This document shows positions 58,606 to 64,000 of a DNA stretch of 64,000 bases, piece by piece. Under the pieces are notes generated by a model. The model was not told where the DNA came from, made no database searches, and saw only the letters and a program-made list of their open reading frames with translations. The DNA lies in contig NZ_CP011504.1 in assembly GCF_001028665.1 (NCBI RefSeq), forward strand, positions 3,038,001 to 3,102,000, in the 5' to 3' direction. Both the position numbers and the translations under genes were made by a program. The stretch is from Burkholderia pyrrocinia. GTDB lineage: Bacteria > Pseudomonadota > Gammaproteobacteria > Burkholderiales > Burkholderiaceae. How positions within the stretch are numbered: the stretch's first letter is position 1; the number at the start of each line of letters is the position of its first letter.

Positions 58606-60465
58606 ATGCCCACTTACCGTTCCAAAACCTCCACCGCCGGCCGCAACATGGCAGGTGCGCGCTCGCTGTGGCGCGCCACCGGCATGAAAGACGACGATTT
58701 CTCGAAGCCGATCATCGCGGTCGTCAACTCGTTCACCCAGTTCGTGCCCGGGCACGTGCACCTGAAGGATCTCGGCCAGCTCGTCGCGCGCGAAATCGAG
58801 GCTGCCGGCGGCGTCGCGAAGGAATTCAACACGATCGCGGTCGACGACGGCATCGCGATGGGCCACGACGGCATGCTCTATTCGCTGCCGAGCCGCGACA
58901 TCATCGCCGACTCGGTCGAATACATGGTGAACGCGCACTGCGCGGACGCGATGGTATGCATCTCGAACTGCGACAAGATCACGCCGGGGATGCTGATGGC
59001 CGCGATGCGCCTCAACATCCCGGTGATCTTCGTGTCGGGCGGCCCGATGGAAGCCGGCAAGACGCGCCTCGCGAACCCGGTCACCAAGACCGTCGAACTG
59101 AAGAAGCTCGACCTCGTCGACGCGATGGTGATCGCGGTCGACCCGTCGTATTCCGACGCCGAAGTCGCCGAAGTCGAACGTTCGGCCTGCCCGACCTGCG
59201 GCTCGTGCTCGGGCATGTTCACCGCGAACTCGATGAACTGCCTGACCGAAGCGCTCGGCCTGTCGCTGCCCGGCAACGGCACGGTAGTCGCCACGCACGC
59301 CGATCGCGAGCAACTGTTCAAGCGCGCCGGCCGCCGCATCGTCGAGCTGACCCGCCAGCACTACGAGCAGGACGACGAACGCGTGCTGCCGCGCTCGGTC
59401 GGCTTCAAGGCGTTCGAGAACGCAATGACGCTCGACATCGCGATGGGCGGTTCGACCAACACGATCCTGCACCTGCTGGCGATCGCGCAGGAAGCCGGCA
59501 TCGACTTCACGATGAAGGACATCGACCGCCTGTCGCGCGTCGTGCCGCAGTTGTGCAAGGTCGCGCCGAACACGAACAAGTACCACATCGAGGACGTGCA
59601 CCGCGCCGGCGGCATCATGGCGATCCTCGGCGAGCTCGAGCGCGCCGGCAAGCTGCACACCGACGTGCCGACCGTGCACGCACCGACGCTGAAGGACGCG
59701 CTCGACCAGTGGGACATCGTCCGCACGCAGGACGACGCGGTCCGCACGTTCTACCTGGCCGGCCCGGCCGGCATCCCGACGCAGGTCGCGTTCAGCCAGG
59801 ACACGCGCTGGCCGAGCCTCGACCTCGACCGCGCCGAAGGCTGCATCCGCTCGTACGAGCATGCGTTCTCGAAGGAAGGCGGCCTCGCCGTGCTGACGGG
59901 CAACATCGCGCTCGACGGCTGCGTGGTGAAGACGGCCGGTGTCGACGAGAGCATCCTCGTGTTCGAAGGCTCGGCTCACGTGACCGAATCGCAGGATGAA
60001 GCGGTCGAGAACATCCTCAACGACAAGGTCAAGGCCGGCGACATCGTGATCGTGCGCTACGAAGGCCCGAAGGGCGGCCCCGGCATGCAGGAAATGCTCT
60101 ACCCGACCAGCTACATCAAGTCGAAGGGGCTCGGCAAGGCATGCGCGCTGCTGACGGACGGCCGCTTCTCGGGCGGCACGTCGGGCCTGTCGATCGGTCA
60201 CTGCTCGCCGGAAGCGGCAGCGGGCGGCGCGATCGGCCTCGTGCGCGACGGCGACAAGATCCGCATCGACATCCCGAACCGCACGATCGACGTGCTGGTT
60301 TCGGACGACGAACTGGCGCGCCGCCGCGAAGAGCAGAACGCGAAGGGCTGGAAGCCGGCGCAGCCGCGCCCGCGCAAGGTGTCCGCGGCGCTGAAGGCCT
60401 ACGCGAAGCTGGTCATGTCGGCCGACAAGGGTGCGGTGCGCGACCTGTCGCTGCTCGACGACTGA
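58606..60465 (+). CDS. ilvD: Dihydroxy-acid dehydratase
   Basis: A 619-residue IlvD that dehydrates dihydroxy-isovalerate and dihydroxy-methylvalerate, the third step in valine and isoleucine synthesis. The three iron-sulfur cysteines are in SNCDKITPG and [13 protein letters not shown] with a third near [21 protein letters not shown] and [15 protein letters not shown] are standard signatures. A -10-like GATAAT near 58492-58498 lies about 110 bp upstream. It is a house-keeping gene beside the catabolic cluster. A terminator follows 120 bp downstream. Confidence 0.97.
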   Translation: MPTYRSKTSTAGRNMAGARSLWRATGMKDDDFSKPIIAVVNSFTQFVPGHVHLKDLGQLVAREIEAAGGVAKEFNTIAVDDGIAMGHDGMLYSLPSRDIIADSVEYMVNAHCADAMVCISNCDKITPGMLMAAMRLNIPVIFVSGGPMEAGKTRLANPVTKTVELKKLDLVDAMVIAVDPSYSDAEVAEVERSACPTCGSCSGMFTANSMNCLTEALGLSLPGNGTVVATHADREQLFKRAGRRIVELTRQHYEQDDERVLPRSVGFKAFENAMTLDIAMGGSTNTILHLLAIAQEAGIDFTMKDIDRLSRVVPQLCKVAPNTNKYHIEDVHRAGGIMAILGELERAGKLHTDVPTVHAPTLKDALDQWDIVRTQDDAVRTFYLAGPAGIPTQVAFSQDTRWPSLDLDRAEGCIRSYEHAFSKEGGLAVLTGNIALDGCVVKTAGVDESILVFEGSAHVTESQDEAVENILNDKVKAGDIVIVRYEGPKGGPGMQEMLYPTSYIKSKGLGKACALLTDGRFSGGTSGLSIGHCSPEAAAGGAIGLVRDGDKIRIDIPNRTIDVLVSDDELARRREEQNAKGWKPAQPRPRKVSAALKAYAKLVMSADKGAVRDLSLLDD

Positions 60466-60584
60466 CGGGTCGGCCTACCGGCGACGGTCGGCCGGCGACG
60501 GGTACCGGCAACGGGCATCCCATCCGGTCGGGCTGCGGGCCATACAACCGCCTGACCGCCCGCTCGCCCGCTCGCCCGATCCAG

Positions 60585-60611
60585 AAGCCGCTCTCCGGAG
60601 CGGCTTTTTTT
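60585..60611 (+). terminator. Intrinsic terminator of ilvD
   Basis: A 9-bp stem (AAGCCGCTC with GAGCGGCTT) around a TCCG loop, followed by a run of seven or more T's. Confidence 0.88.
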
Positions 60612-60647
60612 CGTCCGGCGCGCGGCGAACCCGCCGCGCCGGCGCCG

Positions 60648-61475
60648 TCAGCGACGGAATTCGTCGGATCCGACGCCTCCTGCGCCACCGCCGCCGTGGC
60701 TACCGCCGCCATTTCCACCACCTTGCGGCCGCACGTAACCGCCGCCACCGCCACCACCACCGCCGCCACCTCCTCCTCCCTGACGCATCGGCGGCGGCAT
60801 CGCACGGACTTCACCGCCCGGTGCGGGTGATGGATGCATGACGGCCGGCGGCGGGCTTGCCGAACGAGCATTGCCCGCCGCGCCCGGCATCGGCGCAGGT
60901 GCCGCCGGCGGCTGCGTACGGTTCGCTCCGTTCCAGCCGCCGCGCGTGGCCGACGGCCGCGCATCATGCGGCCCAGGCGACGGGCCGCCCGGCGCGGCCT
61001 GGATCGGCCCGCCCGGCTGCGGACGGCCCTGTCCCGGCGGGAACCCGCCGGGGCCGAGCCGCGGTTCCGCGCGATGCGCCCAGCGATCGCGGTCGTGGAA
61101 CCACGGGCGGTGCCGGTAATAACGATCCCAGTACGCGGCGATCGCGAATCCGGTCACCGGGACGCCGATGATCGCGCCGTATTCGAGCACCGGCACGTAG
61201 CTGCCCTGGTACGGATACGCAAGCAACTGCGCATCGATCCAGCCGCGCACGCCCGGCAGCGCGACGTCGCACCACGAGTAGTCGCTCAGGCAGCCGAATA
61301 CGTCCAGCGCCGTGTCGGGCGGGAGCTCCGCGACCACCGGATAATCAGGCGCCGGCCCGGCGAACAGTTCGGCCGGCGAGTTCGTGTAAGCGGTGCTCTG
61401 CGCATCGGCGACGCCTGGCGCGGCCGCGAGGCCAAGCAGGACGACGCACAGACTTCGGACAATCGTGTTGCTCAT
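60648..61475 (-). CDS. Exported SH3b-domain protein with Pro/Gly-rich tail
   Basis: A 275-residue protein with a signal peptide ending GVADA. Residues 28-90 form a bacterial SH3 domain (YTNSPAELFAGPAPDYPVVAEL, then GCLSDYSWCDVALPGVRGWIDAQLL), usually involved in cell-wall binding. The next 25 residues are hydrophobic with Tyr. The long C-terminal part is low-complexity Pro, Gly and Arg and ends with a run of about fourteen glycines and a Gly/Ser repeat. Similar SH3b proteins of Burkholderia are of unknown role. It is followed by another exported small protein 34 bp away on the same strand. Confidence 0.82.
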   Translation of the reverse strand: MSNTIVRSLCVVLLGLAAAPGVADAQSTAYTNSPAELFAGPAPDYPVVAELPPDTALDVFGCLSDYSWCDVALPGVRGWIDAQLLAYPYQGSYVPVLEYGAIIGVPVTGFAIAAYWDRYYRHRPWFHDRDRWAHRAEPRLGPGGFPPGQGRPQPGGPIQAAPGGPSPGPHDARPSATRGGWNGANRTQPPAAPAPMPGAAGNARSASPPPAVMHPSPAPGGEVRAMPPPMRQGGGGGGGGGGGGGGYVRPQGGGNGGGSHGGGGAGGVGSDEFRR

Positions 61476-61508
61476 GATGCTCTCCCGCGCGGCCCCGCCG
61501 CACGTCGG

Positions 61509-61940
61509 TCAGTGCCGATGGCCGCCGCCCCAGTGGCCGCCGCCCCAATGCCCGCCGCCCCACGGACGATGCCAGTACCCGCCGCGCCCGCCCCAGTATC
61601 CACCGCCCCAACGGCCCCAGAAGCCGATCGTGACGGGCGGCCCGTACCAGCCCGGGTAGTACGCGGGGTAGTAGTACGGATACGGCGGCGGCACATAGGC
61701 CGGCACGACATAGACCGGCGCCGGCGTGCCGACGTCGGCCGACGTGTCGGGCGCGGTGGGCGCCGGCGAAACGGCCGGACCGGGCGCGGCCGGTGCAACC
61801 GGAATCTCGCGCTGCGTTACCGTGGCGGGCACCGGTGCGTAATAAGGCGCATAGCCGTACGGGCTCGTGTAGTAGCAGCCGCCGAGCGTCAGCGCGGACA
61901 ACGCGATGACGGCGGGTCTCGCGGCGGGAATCGGGTTCAT
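61509..61940 (-). CDS. Tyr/Gly/Trp-rich lipoprotein
   Basis: A protein of about 143 residues. The ATG at 61940 has GGAGC upstream and gives a lipoprotein signal with lipobox LTLGGC; the ATG-like start at 61955 is less likely. After the lipid Cys come a Tyr-rich segment (YYTSPYGYAPYYAPVP), a Pro/Ala linker and a Tyr/Pro part, and the end is a HWGGG repeat (three units). It has no enzyme motif. It lies just upstream of the SH3b protein in the same direction, so both may serve the envelope. Confidence 0.75.
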   Translation of the reverse strand: MNPIPAARPAVIALSALTLGGCYYTSPYGYAPYYAPVPATVTQREIPVAPAAPGPAVSPAPTAPDTSADVGTPAPVYVVPAYVPPPYPYYYPAYYPGWYGPPVTIGFWGRWGGGYWGGRGGYWHRPWGGGHWGGGHWGGGHRH

Positions 61941-62237
61941 CTCGTGCTCCGGCAAAATCCGCGCGCCGCCGCCGGGCGCGCGCCTGACTCTAGCTTACGT
62001 CCCCTGCAGATTTCAGCGGGTATGATCGGTTACTTTTTGTTTCCTGCGCCGGCGGTGGTGCGGGTATGCTGCGTGCTGGCCCGTCTGCCGCGCCCGCGTT
62101 GAAGTTGGCGCAAATGCCCTCAACTTGAACGATGTCAGGCTGACCGGCGCGGACGAGCGTTCGCGGACACCCGGCGGCCGGAAACCGGCAGACTTCGGTC
62201 CGCCCCCGACAGGAGCGCGGCTCACGCCGCCATCGAC

Positions 62238-63773
62238 ATGACTACGCCACGCCCCACTCCCCGGGCGGACACGCCGCTCGATCCGATCATCCAGTTGCTG
62301 GCGCTCGCCGGCGAACAGGGTTATCTGACGCACGCCGACCTCGTCGACGCGCTGCCGCCCGAAAGCGACAGCGCCGACGCGCTCGACGTCGTGCGCGCCG
62401 CGCTCGCCGACATCGGCATCGCCGTGCTCGACGAGCCGGCCGCACCTGCGCCGTTCGCCGGCCCGGCACCTGTCGATGTCGATCGCGACACGCTCGACGA
62501 AGGCCGGGCCGTGCTTGGCGACCTCGCACGCGGCACGAGCGCGTCGACCGATCCGCTCGCGCTCTACATGCGGCGCATGCAGGCGGTGCCGCTGCTCACG
62601 CGCGAAGGTGAAATCGTGCTCGCCCGCGAAATCGAGACGGGCCGCCACCAGGTGCTGCACGCGCTCGCCGGCTGTCCGGCGGCGGTCGACGCGCTGCTTG
62701 CGCGTCACCGTGCAACGGGTGCCGCCAGCGCAACCGGATCGCCCGATGACGGCGACGGCGACACGCCCGTGCCCGCCAGCTACGACGCGCTGCAGGCAGC
62801 CGTGTCGGCGCTGCGCGGCGCATTGCTTGCGCATGGCTGCCGTTCGGACGAATACCGCGACGCGCGCAACCGCATGGCTGCCCTGCTCGGTTCGATCGCG
62901 TGGGTCGCGCCGGCCGTCGATGACGCAAGCCGCGTCGTGCGCGCGCTCGCGGCAGCACCGCATGACGCCGCCGCGGGCGAAGCCGGCTGCTTCGACGCGG
63001 TCGCCCGGCGTGCCCTCGCGGCAGCGCTGACCGACGGCCAGCAGAAGGTGCACGACGCGACACGCGCGATGCTCGAGGCGAACCTGCGGCTCGTGCTGTC
63101 GATCGCGCGCAAGTACATGAACCGCGGCATCGACCTGCCCGATCTCGTGCAGGACGGCTGTCTCGGCCTGATGCGCGCGATCGAGAAATTCGAATATCGG
63201 CGCGGGTTCAAGTTCTCGACCTATGCGACCTGGTGGATCCGCCAGGCGGTCGCGCGCGCGGTCGCGGATCGCTCGCGCACGATCCGCGTGCCCGTGCACG
63301 TCGGCGACCAGTACCAGCGTGTACGGCGGCATGCGCTGCGCTTTCGCCAGCGCACCGGCCGCCAGGCAACGCCTGCCGAACTCGCGGCCGAAACCGGGTT
63401 CGACGAGGACAAGCTGCGCGCGGTGCTCGCGCTGCCCGCCGAGCCCGTCTCGCTCGACACGCCGCTGCCCGACACGGACACCGGCCTCGTGGACCTGATC
63501 GAGGATCGTGCGTCGGCCAGCCCGTTCGAGCAACTGGCCGACACACGCATGCGCGAATGCGTGACGTCGCTGCTGCGTTCGGTCACGCCGGCCGAGGCCG
63601 ACGTGCTGCGCCGGCGGTTCGGCCTCGGCGGCACCGAGCCCGATACGTACGACGCGATCGCGCAGGACGCGGGCATGTCGCGCGAACGCGTGCGGCAGAT
63701 CGAGAAGCGGGCGCTCGCCGCGCTGCGCACGGCCGCCGAGGCCGAGAACGCGCAGTCGTTTCTCGACGCGTAA
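62238..63773 (+). CDS. RpoD-like alternative sigma-70 factor
   Basis: A 511-residue sigma factor with all RpoD regions. Region 1.1 (residues 15-68, [22 protein letters not shown]), region 1.2 ([26 protein letters not shown]), region 2 ([25 protein letters not shown]), region 3 and region 4 ([15 protein letters not shown]) are present, and the C-terminus ends SFLDA. Region 2.4 keeps Trp332, Trp333 and Gln336, but Ala339 replaces the Thr of RpoD (Thr440 in E. coli), which reads the -12 base. It is thus a paralogue of the main sigma, possibly with altered -10 preference. The non-conserved region between 1.2 and 2 is short. Confidence 0.93.
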   Translation: MTTPRPTPRADTPLDPIIQLLALAGEQGYLTHADLVDALPPESDSADALDVVRAALADIGIAVLDEPAAPAPFAGPAPVDVDRDTLDEGRAVLGDLARGTSASTDPLALYMRRMQAVPLLTREGEIVLAREIETGRHQVLHALAGCPAAVDALLARHRATGAASATGSPDDGDGDTPVPASYDALQAAVSALRGALLAHGCRSDEYRDARNRMAALLGSIAWVAPAVDDASRVVRALAAAPHDAAAGEAGCFDAVARRALAAALTDGQQKVHDATRAMLEANLRLVLSIARKYMNRGIDLPDLVQDGCLGLMRAIEKFEYRRGFKFSTYATWWIRQAVARAVADRSRTIRVPVHVGDQYQRVRRHALRFRQRTGRQATPAELAAETGFDEDKLRAVLALPAEPVSLDTPLPDTDTGLVDLIEDRASASPFEQLADTRMRECVTSLLRSVTPAEADVLRRRFGLGGTEPDTYDAIAQDAGMSRERVRQIEKRALAALRTAAEAENAQSFLDA

Positions 63774-63789
63774 TCGCGTCACGCGACGC

Positions 63790-63818
63790 ACGGTCGTGCC
63801 GGCATGCGGCACGACCGT
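63790..63818. terminator. Hairpin after the sigma-factor gene
   Basis: A perfect 12-bp stem (ACGGTCGTGCCG with CGGCACGACCGT) and a 5-base loop, 17 bp after the stop codon. There is no T run, so termination is plausible but not certain. Confidence 0.45.
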
Positions 63819-63847
63819 ACACTCCGCGCCTGTGTTACGTTTGCGAT

Positions 63848-63861
63848 TTGATGTGCATCAA
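63848..63861. promoter_or_regulatory. Anr/FNR box
   Basis: TTGATGTGCATCAA is an exact TTGAT-N4-ATCAA Anr/FNR site, about 95 bp before the ATG at 63956. If it sits at -41.5, the transcript would start near 63896. Confidence 0.75.
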
Positions 63862-63955
63862 GTTTTGCACGTCGTGCGTCGCGACAATGATCAAAAGCCG
63901 ACCGGCGCATCGCTCGCCGCGTCCATTCCGTTTGTGCTTCCCCGGGTCCCTCTCC

Positions 63956-64000
63956 ATGCAGTCGACCGCCAGCCAAACGTACGAGGAAAACCGGCACATC
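63956..64000 (+). CDS. Start of a probably oxygen-regulated gene, cut by window edge
   Basis: Only 15 codons are visible (MQSTASQTYEENRHI). The ribosome binding site is poor (CCCTCTCC precedes), so the start is tentative. The only firm context is the perfect Anr box upstream, which suggests expression at low oxygen. Family not recognisable from this length. Confidence 0.4.
   Translation, partial: MQSTASQTYEENRHI

Overview
The window is very GC-rich DNA with the codon use and gene families of a Burkholderia (Burkholderia cepacia complex-like) chromosome. Genus-typical features are a PcaQ/PcaHG protocatechuate pathway, an OmpC-type porin, DUF2917 and BCCT proteins, hydroxyproline catabolism and an Lhr-type helicase. 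Most of it looks like accessory metabolism, which would fit a secondary replicon (inference). I see no rRNA, tRNA, CRISPR array, integrase or insertion sequence.

Left part (1-17.1 kb): the 5' end of a polyphosphate kinase 2 gene; a scar where OmpW and TolC-family gene ends meet; a secreted gamma-glutamyltransferase; a YdjM-type membrane protein; the large helicase Lhr; a YjeH-like amino-acid exporter; a HigBA-type toxin-antitoxin pair with a palindromic operator; and the protocatechuate block. In that block pcaQ and pcaHG are separated by 1.6 kb holding an XRE regulator and a YebB-like protein. The same two-box PcaQ control region occurs on both sides of this block. An AraC regulator and an alpha/beta hydrolase follow.

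17.1-26.5 kb is one leftward operon with overlapping genes: RpiR regulator, isoaspartyl peptidase, GsiABCD-type peptide/glutathione ABC transporter, a DmpA-type self-cleaving aminopeptidase and a DppA-type D-aminopeptidase. It looks like a complete unit for taking up unusual peptides and hydrolysing them. 26.9-31.9 kb is a rightward carbohydrate cluster (MFS transporter, GH31 glycosidase, porin) preceded by three TTCG-N2-CGAA-type boxes. betT and a small membrane protein follow.

34.8-41.7 kb is clearly more AT-rich than its surroundings and is the most unusual part. Seven leftward genes, most overlapping by a few bases, encode a flavodoxin-fold quinone reductase, a DUF2867 protein, an AfsA (gamma-butyrolactone synthase)-like hotdog protein with an extra C-terminal domain, an old-yellow-enzyme-type ene-reductase, two short-chain dehydrogenases and a small membrane protein. 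Diverging from them across about 0.6 kb of AT-rich DNA with several palindromes is a LuxR-type quorum-sensing receptor that keeps all the usual acyl-homoserine-lactone pocket residues but has no luxI partner here. I infer a transferred cluster that makes, and may sense, a butenolide- or butyrolactone-like small molecule.

Right part (41.9-64 kb): a lipoprotein metallophosphatase overlapping a di-haem cytochrome c peroxidase gene; a small unknown gene behind a promoter with two LexA boxes; a MocR regulator; DUF2917; a sulfur-responsive bigR-yeeE/yedE operon with a perfect AT-rich operator; and a divergent trans-4-hydroxyproline degradation system (epimerase, D-hydroxyproline oxidase parts, deaminase, permease, semialdehyde dehydrogenase, imino-acid reductase). 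Then come ilvD, two small envelope proteins and an RpoD-like alternative sigma factor with an altered -10-reading residue. The window ends with an Anr/FNR box in front of a gene that runs off the edge.
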